A DNA stretch of 64,000 bases from Bradyrhizobium sp. CCH5-F6 (GTDB taxonomy: Bacteria; Pseudomonadota; Alphaproteobacteria; Rhizobiales; Xanthobacteraceae): the NCBI RefSeq assembly GCF_001556045.1, contig NZ_LSIC01000055.1, positions 1 through 64,000 of the forward strand, given 5' to 3'. This document shows, one piece after another, positions 1 through 12,000 of the stretch. The notes beneath the pieces were generated by a model. That model saw only the letters and a list, made by a program, of their open reading frames with translations, did no database searches and was not told the DNA's origin. The position numbers were made by a program, and so were the translations under genes. How positions within the stretch are numbered: position 1 is the stretch's first letter; each line of letters opens with the position of its first letter.

Positions 1-8
1 CTCGCCAT
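1..8 (-). CDS. Start of a gene leaving the window (partial)
   Basis: On the minus strand a GGAGG ribosome binding site (about 14-18) is followed at a proper distance by an ATG whose first base is position 8. Only the first two codons (Met-Ala) are inside the window, so the product cannot be named. The gene would be divergent from the sigma-54 regulator that starts at 179. The support is only the RBS plus start codon. Confidence 0.4.
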
Positions 9-58
9 CGCAACCTCCTTCGCTGAAGTGTTGCGACGAACGGTTGAATCCGCCCTGG

Positions 59-81
59 ATGCCCCGGTCAAGCCGGGGCAT
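59..81. repeat. Perfect 9-bp inverted repeat, dispersed-palindrome type
   Basis: ATGCCCCGG and CCGGGGCAT are separated by TCAAG. The sequence resembles the cores of the longer elements at 35453-35555 and 44671-44710 (cgtcatgcccggg type). It sits in the gap between two divergent genes, so it could also be a transcript hairpin, but no T run follows it. Confidence 0.6.
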
Positions 82-178
82 GACAGTGGCGGGTTTGGCC
101 CGCACCTCAGCCCTCAATTCCCCCTTTGAAATTGCTGACCTTTTGCTAATACACGGGCGGACCTCCCCGAGGCATGTC

Positions 179-1618
<1,440 letters not shown>

Positions 1619-1635
1619 GTTTCGAGACATTGGAC

Positions 1636-1660
1636 TGTCCGGAGTCTCGGAATCCGGACA
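1636..1660. promoter_or_regulatory. Candidate upstream activator site (8-bp dyad) for the sigma-54 regulator
   Basis: TGTCCGGA (1636-1643) and TCCGGACA (1653-1660) form a perfect inverted repeat with a 9-bp spacer. Its centre is about 90 bp upstream of the -24 element, a usual distance for an enhancer bound by a Fis-HTH dimer. A second, overlapping inverted repeat, CGAGAC (1623-1628) with GTCTCG (1644-1649), could instead form an RNA hairpin after the regulator's stop codon. There is no T run, so a terminator is less likely. Confidence 0.5.
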
Positions 1661-1738
1661 CCGCGCCCGGCTGCGCTTCCCGCCGCCGATGCGGTAATTG
1701 CCGCGAGTTTCAGCCGCTTTGCGCGATGCGGCGGTATC

Positions 1739-1754
1739 TGGCGCAGACCTTGCT
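1739..1754 (+). promoter_or_regulatory. Sigma-54 (-24/-12) promoter
   Basis: CTGGCGCAGACCTTGCT (1738-1754) matches the YTGGCACG-N4-TTGCW consensus. The invariant GG (1740-1741) and GC (1752-1753) are separated by exactly 10 bp. Transcription would start about 12 bp further on, about 100 nt before the GTG of the CoA-transferase at 1861. It sits directly downstream of a sigma-54 activator gene. Confidence 0.65.
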
Positions 1755-1860
1755 CTCCGCTGTGCTGTCTTTCATCGCGAGGAGCAGCCTGTTCCGGGAC
1801 TGCTCCCCGCGCTAAGATCAAGCCCAACAAGGCATCGGTCCAGGGAGCGGGAGGAACGCC

Positions 1861-3879
1861 GTGAGCCATCACCCAGCTCTGCCCTACCTGCGCAATTCCG
1901 AGAAGGGAAAGGTCGTCTCGGCGTCCGAAGCCGTCATGCTGATCCGCGACGGCGACACGGTGGCGACTGGCGGCTTCGTCGGCATCGGCTTTGCCGAGGA
2001 GATCGCGATCGCGCTGGAGGAGCTCTATCTGTCCCACGAGGACGATGCGCCCTATACGCAGGGCAAGCCGCGCAATCTGACGCTGGTCTATGCGGCCGGA
2101 CAAGGCGACGGCAAGCAGCGCGGCCTCAATCATCTCGGTCATGAAGGGCTGGTCCGGCGGGTGATCGGCGGACATTGGGGCCTTGCGCCCAAATTGCAGC
2201 AGCTCGCGATCGCGAACCGGATCGAGGCCTACAACCTGCCGCAGGGCGTGATCACGCATCTGTTCCGCGACATTGCCGCGCATCGGCCGGGCCACATCAC
2301 CCGCGTCGGCCTTGGCACCTTCGTCGACCCCAGGCACGGCGGCGGCAAGCTGAACGCACGCACCACCGAGGACATGGTGGAGCTGATCAAGATCGGCGGC
2401 GAAGACTGCCTGCTCTACAAGACATTCCCGATTCAGGTCGGGATCATCCGCGCCACCACGGGCGATCCAGACGGCAATCTCACCATGGAGAAGGAGGCGC
2501 TGACGCTGGAGGCGCTCGCCATCGCCATGGCGGCGCATAATTCCGGCGGCATCGTCATCGCGCAGGTCGAACGCGTCGCCGAGGCGGGCAGCCTCAATCC
2601 GCGCCAGGTCAAGATTCCCGGCATTCTCGTCGACTGCGTCGTGGTGGCGAGGCCCGAGAACCACTGGCAGACGTTCGGCACGCAATACAATCCGGCCTTC
2701 TCGAGCGAGATCCGCGTCCGCGCCGCCTCGCTGCCGGTGATGCCGACCAGCGAGCGGAAGATCATCGCGCGGCGCGCCGCCCTCGAGCTGAAGGCCAACA
2801 GCGTCGTCAATCTCGGCATCGGCATGCCCGAGGGCATCGCCTCGGTCGCCAATGAGGAGCGGATCATCGATCTCATCACGCTGACGGCGGAGCCGGGCGT
2901 GATCGGCGGCATCCCGGCGAGCGGCATCGATTTCGGCGCGGCGATCAACACGCAGGCGGTGATCGACCAGCCGTACCAGTTCGACTTCTACGATGGCGGC
3001 GGCCTGGATGCGGCCTTTCTCGGCCTCGCCCAGGTCGATCGCGCCGGAAATCTCAACGTCAGCAAGTTCGGGCCCAAGCTCGCGGGTGCCGGCGGCTTCA
3101 TCAACATCAGCCAGAATGCCAAGGAGGTCATCTTCGTCGGCACGTTCGGCGCAGGCAAGCAGCGCATCGCGGTGAACGACGGAAAGCTCGTCATCCTCGA
3201 CGAGGCGAAGTCCCGCAAATTCGTCGACAGCGTCGAGCACGTCACCTTCAGCGGCCCGTTTGCCGCCGCGCGCAAGCAGCGAACGCTGTATGTCACGGAG
3301 CGTTGCGTGTTCGAGCTCAGGTCCGACGGGCTGGAGCTGACGGAGGTCGCGCCCGGCATCGACATCGAGCGCGACATCCTGCGCCTGATGGATTTCAGGC
3401 CGCTGATCCCGCGCGATCCTGTCCTGATGGACGCGCGCATCTTCGGCGAGGGCTTGATGGATTTGCGCGAGCGCCTGCTCACCATCCCGCTCGACCAGCG
3501 CTTCACGCTGGACGAGCAGCAGAACCTGTTCTTCGTCAACCTGGAACGCTATCCGCTACGCAGCAAGGCCGAGATCGACACGATCGCGTCCCTCGTCGAG
3601 GCTCGCCTGGCGCCGCTCGGACGCCGGGTCTACGCCATCGTCAATTATGACAACTTTTCCATCCTGCCGGAGCTGATGGACGATTATTCAGCCATGGTCC
3701 GCAGCCTCGTCGACCGCTTCTATTCCGGCGTGTCGCGCTACACCACGTCGGGCTTCCTGCGCATTAAGCTTGGTGAAGCCCTCGAGAAACGCGGCGTCGC
3801 GCCGCATATCTTCGAAAGCGCCGAGGAAGCGCAGTCCGACTGGCGCCAGGTCGAGGCCGCCGCAGCGAGGCAGGCCTAA
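1861..3879 (+). CDS. Fused acyl-CoA:acetate/3-ketoacid CoA-transferase
   Basis: A 672-residue class I CoA-transferase with both subunits in one chain, like E. coli YdiF (about 530 residues) but with a C-terminal extension of about 130 residues. It would transfer CoA between an acyl-CoA and a free carboxylic acid. The C-terminal half has the segment [10 protein letters not shown], in which Glu344 is the likely catalytic glutamate that forms the glutamyl-CoA thioester. The start is GTG at 1861, preceded by a GGAGG-type site. It is the first gene after the sigma-54 promoter and about 110 bp ahead of a solute-binding protein gene, which suggests that it activates the imported substrate. The substrate cannot be read from the sequence. 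Confidence 0.88.
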   Translation: MSHHPALPYLRNSEKGKVVSASEAVMLIRDGDTVATGGFVGIGFAEEIAIALEELYLSHEDDAPYTQGKPRNLTLVYAAGQGDGKQRGLNHLGHEGLVRRVIGGHWGLAPKLQQLAIANRIEAYNLPQGVITHLFRDIAAHRPGHITRVGLGTFVDPRHGGGKLNARTTEDMVELIKIGGEDCLLYKTFPIQVGIIRATTGDPDGNLTMEKEALTLEALAIAMAAHNSGGIVIAQVERVAEAGSLNPRQVKIPGILVDCVVVARPENHWQTFGTQYNPAFSSEIRVRAASLPVMPTSERKIIARRAALELKANSVVNLGIGMPEGIASVANEERIIDLITLTAEPGVIGGIPASGIDFGAAINTQAVIDQPYQFDFYDGGGLDAAFLGLAQVDRAGNLNVSKFGPKLAGAGGFINISQNAKEVIFVGTFGAGKQRIAVNDGKLVILDEAKSRKFVDSVEHVTFSGPFAAARKQRTLYVTERCVFELRSDGLELTEVAPGIDIERDILRLMDFRPLIPRDPVLMDARIFGEGLMDLRERLLTIPLDQRFTLDEQQNLFFVNLERYPLRSKAEIDTIASLVEARLAPLGRRVYAIVNYDNFSILPELMDDYSAMVRSLVDRFYSGVSRYTTSGFLRIKLGEALEKRGVAPHIFESAEEAQSDWRQVEAAAARQA

Positions 3880-3992
3880 AAATGATGCACGCCCGCAAAG
3901 GCCAGCCCGCTCCACCGGAAGGTTCAATTGCAATGTTCGCAAGCTTGTGCAAATCGCTGTTACCGAGAAACTTCAGATCAGGAGGGACCATC

Positions 3993-5177
3993 GTGCGTCG
4001 ATCACTCATCATAACAACAACCATCCTCGCGCTCGGCGCAGGCACCTGCGCACAGGCCGACGATCTCAAGATCGCGCTGATCTATGGCAAGACCGGTCCG
4101 CTCGAGGCCTATGCCAAGCAGACCGAGACCGGCCTGAAGATGGGCTTTGAATACGCCACCAAGGGCACCATGACTCTCGACGGCCGCAAGATCGTCGTCA
4201 TCACCAAGGACGACCAGGGCAAGCCGGACCTCGCCAAGGCCGCGCTCGCCGAAGCCTATCAGGACGACAAGGCCGACATCGCGATCGGCACGACCTCGTC
4301 GGCCGCGGCGCTCGCCATTCTCCCGGTCGCCGAGGAGAACAAGAAGATCCTGATCGTCGAGCCCGCGGTTGCGGACCAAATTACCGGCGAGAAATGGAAT
4401 CGCTACATCTTCCGCACCGGGCGCAACTCGTCGCAGGACGCGATCTCCAACGCGGTCGCGATCGGCAAGCAGGGCGTCACCGTGGCGACGCTGGCGCAGG
4501 ACTACGCATTCGGCCGTGACGGCGTCGCCGCCTTCAAGGAGGCGCTCGCCAAGACCGGCGCAACGCTGGCCGCCGAAGAATATGCCCCGACCTCGACCAC
4601 CGACTTCACCGCCGTCGGCCAGCGCCTGTTCGACGCGCTGAAGGACAAGCCCGGCCGCAAGGTGATCTGGGTGATCTGGGCCGGCGCCGGCAATCCTCTG
4701 GCCAAGCTCCAGGACATGGATCCCAAGCGCTACGGCATCGAGCTCTCCACCGGCGGCAACATCCTGCCGGCGCTCGCCGCCTATAAGAGCCTGCCCGGCA
4801 TGGAAGGCGCGACCTATTATTTCTACGACATCCCGAAGAACCCGGTGAATGACTGGCTGGTGGCCGAGCACCAGAAGCGTTTCAACGCGCCGCCGGACTT
4901 CTTCACCGCGGGCGGCTTTGCCGCCGCAATGTCGGTCGTCGCCGCCGTCACCAAGGCGAAGTCGACCGATACCGAGAAGCTGATCACGGCGATGGAAGGC
5001 CTGGAGTTCGACACGCCGAAGGGCAAGATGGTGTTCCGGAAGGAAGACCATCAGGCGCTTCAGAGCATGTATCACTTCAAGGTCAAGGTCGATCCGAACG
5101 TCGCCTGGGCCGTGCTCGAGCCGGTGCGCGAGTTGAAGATCGAGGACATGAACGTTCCGATCAAGAACAAGCGCTGA
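3993..5177 (+). CDS. Liv-type ABC transporter periplasmic substrate-binding protein
   Basis: A 394-residue periplasmic binding protein of the hydrophobic amino acid/amide uptake (HAAT) family. The signal peptide runs MRRSLIITTTILALGAG... with likely cleavage after AQA. The mature protein begins DDLKIALIYGKTGPLEAYAKQ, as is usual for these lobed receptors. The GTG at 3993 was chosen because GGAGGG (3981-3986) lies 6 bp upstream and the signal peptide starts there; an in-frame ATG at 3882 would add a non-signal extension. In spite of the family name, many HAAT receptors in rhizobia bind aromatic or short-chain acids. The adjacent CoA-transferase points that way, but the ligand is unknown. Confidence 0.88.
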   Translation: MRRSLIITTTILALGAGTCAQADDLKIALIYGKTGPLEAYAKQTETGLKMGFEYATKGTMTLDGRKIVVITKDDQGKPDLAKAALAEAYQDDKADIAIGTTSSAAALAILPVAEENKKILIVEPAVADQITGEKWNRYIFRTGRNSSQDAISNAVAIGKQGVTVATLAQDYAFGRDGVAAFKEALAKTGATLAAEEYAPTSTTDFTAVGQRLFDALKDKPGRKVIWVIWAGAGNPLAKLQDMDPKRYGIELSTGGNILPALAAYKSLPGMEGATYYFYDIPKNPVNDWLVAEHQKRFNAPPDFFTAGGFAAAMSVVAAVTKAKSTDTEKLITAMEGLEFDTPKGKMVFRKEDHQALQSMYHFKVKVDPNVAWAVLEPVRELKIEDMNVPIKNKR

Positions 5178-5191
5178 TCGTTCTTGCTTCA

Positions 5192-5294
5192 CCTCTCCCG
5201 CTTGCGGGAGAGGCCGGGAGAGGGTTTTTCCTCTTGGGGGTTCTCGATTGCTGAAACACCCTCTCCCCAGCCCTCCCCCGCAAGCGGGGGAGGG
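5192..5294. repeat. Dispersed palindromic repeat (CTCTCCCGC family), paired copies
   Basis: Two hairpins, CCTCTCCCGC-TT-GCGGGAGAGG (5192-5213) and a CCCTCCCCCGC palindrome (5271-5294), face each other across about 55 bp. Related copies lie at 30831-30953, 36951-37114, 37488-37545, 41875-41900 and 56191-56324. Here the element lies inside an operon, between the binding-protein gene and livG, and may set the abundance of the binding protein by RNA stabilisation or attenuation. Confidence 0.85.
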
Positions 5295-5345
5295 AGCGCA
5301 GCGGTGCCAGCGGTCACACTCTCATCTCATCATTCGCAGACCTCA

Positions 5346-6122
5346 ATGCCCCTCACCCTCGAAACCCGCGACCTGACCATCCGCTTCGGCGGCCATGTCG
5401 CGGTCAACAACGTTTCCTGCACGTTCCGCCCGGGCGAGCTCACCGCCATCGTCGGGCCGAACGGCGCCGGCAAGACCACCTATTTCAACTTGATCTCGGG
5501 CCAGCTGCGCGCATCGAGCGGCAGCATCCTGTTTGGCGGCGCAGACATCACCGAACAGTCCGCGCCGATGCGCACTCGCGCGGGCCTCGGCCGCGCCTTC
5601 CAGCTCACCAACCTTTTCCCGAACCTGTCGGTGGAAGAGAACGTCCGCCTCGCGGTGCAGGCTGCCAGCGGCACCCATTACGACATGCTGCGGCCCTGGA
5701 TGGTGCGCCGCGACCTGATCGCGCGTGCCGACGCCATCCTCGACCAGGTCGCGCTCGGCAATCGCCGCGGCGTCGCCGCCACCGCGCTGTCCCATGGCGA
5801 CCAGCGCAAGCTCGAAGTGGCGCTGATGATCGCGCTGGAGCCGAAAGTATTCATGTTCGACGAGCCGACCGCCGGCATGAGCATCGACGAGGTGCCTGTC
5901 GTCCTCAACCTGATCGCGCAGCTCAAGCAGGACAGGAGCAAGATCATCCTCCTGGTCGAGCACAAGATGGATGTGGTGCGCTCGCTCGCCGACCGCATCA
6001 TCGTGCTGCATAACGGCCAGCTCGTCGCCGACGGCCCGCCCGCGGAAGTGATCGCTTCGCCGATCGTGCAGGAAGCCTATCTCGGCATCGCGCCCAAGAA
6101 CGCTGCAGAGAGTGCCGCATGA
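5346..6122 (+). CDS. livG: Branched-chain amino acid-type ABC transporter ATP-binding protein LivG
   Basis: A 258-residue cytoplasmic ATPase of the Liv/HAAT importer. Walker A is GPNGAGKT (37-44), the signature region is ALSHGDQRKLEVAL (a variant of LSGGQ, with H in place of a G) and Walker B ends in MFDEPTAGM. The length and the long insert before the signature are usual for LivG. The ATG at 5346 is preferred; the in-frame region upstream to 5184 is the palindromic repeat. It ends in an ATGA overlap with livF (6119), so the two are translationally coupled. Confidence 0.88.
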   Translation: MPLTLETRDLTIRFGGHVAVNNVSCTFRPGELTAIVGPNGAGKTTYFNLISGQLRASSGSILFGGADITEQSAPMRTRAGLGRAFQLTNLFPNLSVEENVRLAVQAASGTHYDMLRPWMVRRDLIARADAILDQVALGNRRGVAATALSHGDQRKLEVALMIALEPKVFMFDEPTAGMSIDEVPVVLNLIAQLKQDRSKIILLVEHKMDVVRSLADRIIVLHNGQLVADGPPAEVIASPIVQEAYLGIAPKNAAESAA

Positions 6123-6841
6123 GCGATCTCCTCAAACTCTCCGGCGTGCACACCCATATCGGGCGCTATCACATTCTCCAGGGCATCGATCTCGCCGTCC
6201 CGCAGGGCCAGGTCACGATGCTGCTCGGCCGCAACGGCGCCGGCAAGACCACGACGCTGCGCACCATCATGGGCCTCTGGCAGGCCTCGCACGGCGAGAT
6301 CACCCTCGCCGGCGAACGCATCGAGAGCCGCGCCACACCCGACATCGCGCGGCTCGGCGTCGGCTATGTGCCGGAGAGCATGGCGGTGTTCTCCGATCTC
6401 ACGGTGAAGGAAAACCTGGTGCTCGCGGCCCGCGACGGGCCGCTCGACGACACCCAGCTCGACTGGATCTTCGGATTCTTTCCGGCGCTGCGCCGCTTCT
6501 GGCTGTCGCGCGCGGGCAGCCTCTCGGGCGGGCAGAAGCAGATGCTGTCGATCGCGCGCGCCATCATCGAGCCGCGCAAGCTGCTCTTGATCGACGAGCC
6601 GACCAAGGGACTCGCGCCGGCGATCGTGATGGCGCTGATCGAATGCCTGAAGGAGATCAAGCGAAAGGGCGCCACGATCCTGATGGTGGAGCAGAATTTC
6701 TTTGCCGCCCGCGAGCTCGGCGACAGCGTGCTGGTCATGGACAACGGCACCATCGTCCATCGCGGCGAGATGGCGGCGCTCGCCGCAGACGTGCCGCTGC
6801 AGGAGCGGCTGCTCGGCCTCAGTCTGGAGACACATCAGTGA
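6119..6841 (+). CDS. livF: Branched-chain amino acid-type ABC transporter ATP-binding protein LivF
   Basis: A 240-residue second ATPase of the Liv-type importer. It has Walker A GRNGAGKT near residue 38, signature LSGGQKQML, Walker B LLIDEPTKGLAP and the H-loop replacement VEQN common in LivF. The start overlaps the livG stop (ATGA) and its own stop overlaps the livH GTG (GTGA), a tight operon. Confidence 0.9.
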   Translation: MSDLLKLSGVHTHIGRYHILQGIDLAVPQGQVTMLLGRNGAGKTTTLRTIMGLWQASHGEITLAGERIESRATPDIARLGVGYVPESMAVFSDLTVKENLVLAARDGPLDDTQLDWIFGFFPALRRFWLSRAGSLSGGQKQMLSIARAIIEPRKLLLIDEPTKGLAPAIVMALIECLKEIKRKGATILMVEQNFFAARELGDSVLVMDNGTIVHRGEMAALAADVPLQERLLGLSLETHQ

Positions 6842-7848
6842 GTGACCTCGCCGCAACCGATCCGCTGCCGAAGCCAAAGCGCGATCTCGCGCCGATCCTG
6901 CTGCCGGTCGCGCTCGCCCTTCTCATGATCCCGCTGATCGGATCGACTTCGTCCTGGCTGACGCTGACCGTGGCGAGCCTCGCCATGGGCATGATGATCT
7001 TCATCATGGCCTCCGGGCTGACGCTGGTGTTCGGCCTGATGGACGTGCTCAATTTCGGCCACGGCGCCTTCATCGCCGTCGGCGCCTATGTTGCCACTCT
7101 CGTGCTGGCGCCGTTCGCGGCCTCGATCCAGGCCGACTCGCTCTGGATGAACCTCGCGGTGCTGGCGCCGGCCGCGCTGCTCTCGATGGCGGTGTCCGGC
7201 GCGCTCGGCCTGGTGGTCGAGCGCGTGCTGATCCTGCCCGTCTACGGCCAGCATCTGAAGCAGATCCTGATGACGACCGGCGGCCTGATCGTCGCGGAGC
7301 AGACGCTGTACGCGCTGTGGGGGCCGCAGATCATCCCGATGCCGCTGCCGACCTCGCTGCGCGGCTCGTTCATCCTCGGCGACGTCGCGATCGCCAAATA
7401 CCGCGTGCTGGCGATGTTGATCGGCCTCGCGATATTCGTCGCGATCCAGCTCGTGCTCAATCGCAGCAAGGTCGGTCTGCTGATCCGCGCCGGCGTCGAG
7501 AACCGCGAGATGGTCGAGGCGCTCGGCTATCGCATCCGCCGCCTGTTCCTCGGCGTGTTCATGACGGGATCGGCGCTGGCGGGTCTCGGCGGCGTGATGT
7601 GGGCGCTCTATCGCGAACAGGTGCACGCTTCCATGAGCGACGACCTTACGGTGCTCATCTTCATCGTCGTCATCATCGGCGGCCTCGGCTCGATCGGCGG
7701 CTGCTTCATCGGCGCCATCCTGGTGGCGATGGTCGCCAATTACGGCGGCTTCCTGGTGCCGAAACTCGCTCTCGTCTCCAACATCCTGCTCATGGTCGCC
7801 ATTCTGATGTGGCGGCCGCGCGGCCTCTATGCGGTGACCAGCCGATGA
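6838..7848 (+). CDS. livH: Branched-chain amino acid-type ABC transporter permease LivH
   Basis: A 336-residue inner-membrane permease with about eight hydrophobic segments. It shows typical LivH stretches such as LTLVFGLMDVLNFGHGAF and, near the end, IIGGLGSIGGCFIGA. It starts with GTG at 6838, overlapping the livF stop. The reading frame is open upstream through livF, but that is a shadow frame. It forms the membrane channel together with LivM. Confidence 0.9.
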   Translation: MSDLAATDPLPKPKRDLAPILLPVALALLMIPLIGSTSSWLTLTVASLAMGMMIFIMASGLTLVFGLMDVLNFGHGAFIAVGAYVATLVLAPFAASIQADSLWMNLAVLAPAALLSMAVSGALGLVVERVLILPVYGQHLKQILMTTGGLIVAEQTLYALWGPQIIPMPLPTSLRGSFILGDVAIAKYRVLAMLIGLAIFVAIQLVLNRSKVGLLIRAGVENREMVEALGYRIRRLFLGVFMTGSALAGLGGVMWALYREQVHASMSDDLTVLIFIVVIIGGLGSIGGCFIGAILVAMVANYGGFLVPKLALVSNILLMVAILMWRPRGLYAVTSR

Positions 7849-8930
7849 TGATCCTCTCAGGCGATCCGCCGCGGAGCCGCGTGCTCACGCTCGTTCTCGT
7901 CGTCATCATCCTGGCGCTGGCGGCGACGCCGTTCCTGTTTCCCGGTGCCAAGGCGCTGAACGTCGCGGCCAAGATCTGCGTCTTCGCCGCGCTGGTCGCC
8001 TCCTACGACCTCCTGCTCGGCTATACCGGCTCGGTGTCGTTCGCCCACACCATGTTCTACGGCATCGGCAGCTACGCGATCGCGATCGCGCTGTACGGGA
8101 TGGGCCCGAACTGGGCGGCGGTCGCGACCGGAATCGTCGTGGGCCTGCCGCTCGCGGCTCTGCTCGCGCTCGCGATCGGGCTGTTCTCACTGCGGGTCGC
8201 CGCGATCTTCTTCGCCATGATCACGCTCGCGGTCGCCTCCGCCTTCCAGGTGCTGGCCTCGCAGCTGTCCTGGCTGACCGGCGGCGAGGACGGGCGCAGC
8301 TTTCAGCTGCCGGAACTGCTGCGGCCCGGCACGGTGCTGATCTCCAAGGGCGTGTTCGGCTTCGAGATCAACGGCCGCATCCTGACCTACTATCTGGTGT
8401 TCGCGATCTCGGCGCTGATGATCCTCGCGCTGCTGCGTGTCGTGAACTCGCCGTTCGGCCGCGTGCTCCAGGCGATCCGCGAGAACCGCTTCCGCGCCGA
8501 GGCGCTCGGCTTCCGCACCGTATTCCATCTGACCTACGCCAACTGCCTCGCCGCGCTCGTCGCCGCCAGCGCCGGCATCCTGAACGCGCTGTGGCTGCGC
8601 TATGCCGGGCCCGACACCTCGCTCAGCTTCTCGATCATGCTGGACATCCTGCTGATGGTCGTGATCGGCGGCATGGGCACGATCTACGGCGCAGTCATCG
8701 GCGCAAGCATCTTCATTCTCGCCCAGAACTATTTGCAGTCGCTGATGGGCGTTGCCTCCAAGGCGGCGGACGAAGCCGGCCTGCCGCTGCTGCCGGGGCT
8801 GTTGCATCCCGACCGCTGGCTGCTGTGGCTCGGGCTGCTGTTCATCGCCAGCGTCTATTTCTTCCCGACCGGCGTGGTCGGACGGCTGCGCAATCCGGCC
8901 GGCGACAAAAGCGCCGGCAGTTCGCATTAA
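7845..8930 (+). CDS. livM: Branched-chain amino acid-type ABC transporter permease LivM
   Basis: A 361-residue second permease of the Liv-type importer, with many hydrophobic helices and the family stretches YDLLLGYTGSVSFAHTMFYG and MVVIGGMGTIYGAVIGA. The ATG at 7845 overlaps the livH stop (ATGA). It is the last gene of the CoA-transferase/ABC operon; no clear T-run terminator is visible in the next 147 bp. Confidence 0.9.
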   Translation: MMILSGDPPRSRVLTLVLVVIILALAATPFLFPGAKALNVAAKICVFAALVASYDLLLGYTGSVSFAHTMFYGIGSYAIAIALYGMGPNWAAVATGIVVGLPLAALLALAIGLFSLRVAAIFFAMITLAVASAFQVLASQLSWLTGGEDGRSFQLPELLRPGTVLISKGVFGFEINGRILTYYLVFAISALMILALLRVVNSPFGRVLQAIRENRFRAEALGFRTVFHLTYANCLAALVAASAGILNALWLRYAGPDTSLSFSIMLDILLMVVIGGMGTIYGAVIGASIFILAQNYLQSLMGVASKAADEAGLPLLPGLLHPDRWLLWLGLLFIASVYFFPTGVVGRLRNPAGDKSAGSSH

Positions 8931-9077
8931 GCCGCGATTAATGATGCGGTGTAGCGATTGCTGCACGCGCAGCTGCACACGGACGCGATTACGCAACCGG
9001 ATTAATGCTTAGGTAACTGGTTTTCCTAAGCTTTGCGCCATTTGTGCGGTGTATTCCTGTTCCTTCAGGGAGGGGGA

Positions 9078-12000
9078 ATGCGCCAGGTCTTTTCCACGGT
9101 GACCGCCGGAACGTCTCTAGCCGCAAGGAACGGCTGGGAGGCCTTGGCGCGGCGTGGTCCTGTCCTGTGGTTGACCCTGTGCGGCGTGTTGCTGGTCGCG
9201 GGAATCTTCATCGTGACGGCCATGGCGGTCGGCGAGTTTCGCGAGCGGACCCTCGCCAACCGCGAACGCGAGCTTGAAAACACGGTGCAGCTGATCGCGC
9301 GGCACTTCGATCAGCAGTTCGAGGATTCCGACGTCGTCGCCGCCGATCTGATCGGGCAGATGAACCTGCCCGACATCGCCTCGCCCCAGATGTTCCGCGA
9401 GCGCATGTCGGGACCTGCGGCGCACCAGATGCTGCGCGGCAAGATCAGCCCGGTGTCCTATCTCGGCGACATCGCGATCTACGATGCCGAGGGCGACCTG
9501 ATCAACTGGTCGCGGCCTCAGCCGCTGCCCAAGATCAACGTCTCCTCGCGCGCCTACTTCCAGGCGTTCAAGACGGATCCGCAGTCCGAACCGGTGCAGC
9601 TGGAATCCGTCCGCAGCTTCATCATCGGCAAATTGACCACGGTCGTCGCGCGCCGGCTGAACGGAGCGGACGGCGCCTTCCTCGGCGCGATGGTCCGGCG
9701 GATCGACCCGGACAGCTACCGGCAATATTTCGCATCGGTCGCGCTGGCCGAGGGCACGGCGATCTCACTGTTCGACCGCGAAGGCAAGATGCTGGCGCGC
9801 CATCCGCATCGCGAAGAGCTGATCGGGCGGAATTTCAAGGACGCGCCACTGATGCAGAAGGTGCTGGCCAAGGGCGGTCAGCACACGCTTCGCGGCAAGA
9901 GCCCCGTCGACGGTGAGGACCGACTCGGCTCGGCGGCGTCGCTGACGCATTTCCCGCTGGTCATCGTCGCCACCAACACCACGGCGGCAGCCCTTGCGGA
10001 CTGGCGGCAGCAGACCGGCTTCATGGTCACGACCGCCGCGCTTTCGGCCGCCATCATCGCGCTGATCCTCTATCTGATCATTCGCCAGATCAAGCGACAG
10101 AACCGCGACGCCCAGCAGCGGCTCGAAGCCGAAAGACTCCGGCTCGATACTGCCCTCAACAACATGTCGCAAGGGTTGATCCTGTACGACGCTGCCGGAT
10201 ACATCGTCACCTGCAACCGCCGCTATGCGGACATGTTCGGCTTGTCTCACGACGTCATCAAGCCCGGCTGCCACATCCGCGAGGCGATGTACCACCGCAA
10301 GGAGCGCGGCGCGTTCGACGGCGATGTCGAGGAGTTTTGCGCCGACGTCATGAGGATCGTCGCCGAAGGCACGGTCTCCACGAGAACTCATCAACTGGCC
10401 GACGGCCGCGCCTTCCAGGTCATCAATACCCCGCTCGCGCAGGGTGGATGGGTCGCCACGATCGAAGACATCACCGAGCGCCGCAACCTGGAACAGGAGC
10501 GCGACCGCAACCACACCTTCCTGCGCGAGATCATCGACCACATTCCCTCGCGGATCACCGTGAAGGACGCCCGCACGCGGCGTTACCTGCTGGCCAACCG
10601 GGTCGCCGAGGACCAGCTCGTGGAATCTGACGGGACGATCGTCGGCAAGACCGCGTTCGAGCTCTATCCGGCGGATGCTGCCGAGGTCATCACCCGGGAT
10701 GACGACAGGCTACTGCAATCGCCGGACGGGCTGTTCCTGGATGAGCACATCTGGAACACCCCATCCATCGGACGGCGCTACATCACCTCGCGAAGGATCG
10801 GCATCCGCGACAAGTCCGGCGAGCCGCGCTACATCATCAACGTCGTCGAGGACGTCACCGAACGACGGCGCGCCGACGAGAAGATCGCGCACTTGGCGCA
10901 TTACGACGCGCTGACCGACCTGCCGAACCGCACGCTGTTCCGCGAGCAGATCGAACGCGAGCTGGCGAAGGCCGCCGATGGCTGCCAGTTCGCGCTGCTC
11001 TACATCGACGTCGACGAGTTCAAGGGCATCAATGACTCGCTTGGCCATCACGTCGGCGACGAGCTGTTGAAGGCGATCGCTGGCCGTCTCCGCGGCTGCC
11101 TCGCAGAGGGCGATCTGATCGCGCGGCTTGGCGGCGACGAATTCGCCGTCATCCAGACCGGGATCCAGTCCTCCGCCGACGTGGTCTCGTTCGTGACGCG
11201 GATCTACCAGGCGATCCGGCAGCCCTATCACTGTCTCGGCCATCAGCTCTCCACCGACGCCAGCATCGGGATCGCGCTGGCACCGCAAGACGGCTCCGAT
11301 CTGGATCAGCTCATCAAGAATGCCGACCTCGCGATGTACGGCGCCAAGGCCGAAGGCCGCCGCACCCATCGCTTCTTCGAGCCGGCGATGGATGCCTGCG
11401 CCAAGGCGCGCCTCGCCATGGAGCAGGATCTGCGCCAGGCCCTGGTCGACGGCGGCTTCGAGATTCACTACCAGCCCCTGGTCGACCTGCGCTCCGGCGA
11501 GGTCTCGGGCTGCGAGGCGCTGCTGCGCTGGCGACATCCCGAGCGCGGCATGGTGTCGCCGGCCGAGTTCATTCCGGTCGCCGAGGACACCGGCCTGATC
11601 AACGAGCTCGGCGACTGGGTGCTGCGCATGGCCTGCAACGAGGCCGCGACCTGGCCTGCGCATGTCCGCGTCGCGGTCAACGTTTCGCCGGTGCAGCTCA
11701 AATGCGACACGCTGGCCTTGCGGATCGCGGGCGCGCTCGCCGCCTCGGGCCTCGACCCGCGCCGGCTCGAGCTCGAGATCACCGAGGCCGTGCTGATCCG
11801 CGACGACGAGGCGGCCCTCTCGATCCTGCACCAGCTCCGTGCGATCGGCGTGCGCATCGCGCTCGATGATTTCGGCACCGGCTACTCCTCGCTCAGCTAC
11901 CTCAAGCGCTTCCCGTTCGACAAGATCAAGATCGACCGCTGCTTCGTCGTCGACATCGCCGAGGCCAGCGGCTCGCCGGTCATCGTGCAGGCGGTGGTGA

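Noticed and set aside
1623..1649. Rho-independent terminator after the sigma-54 regulator
   Set aside because: Inverted repeats are present but no T run follows; the dyad is better explained as a protein-binding site.
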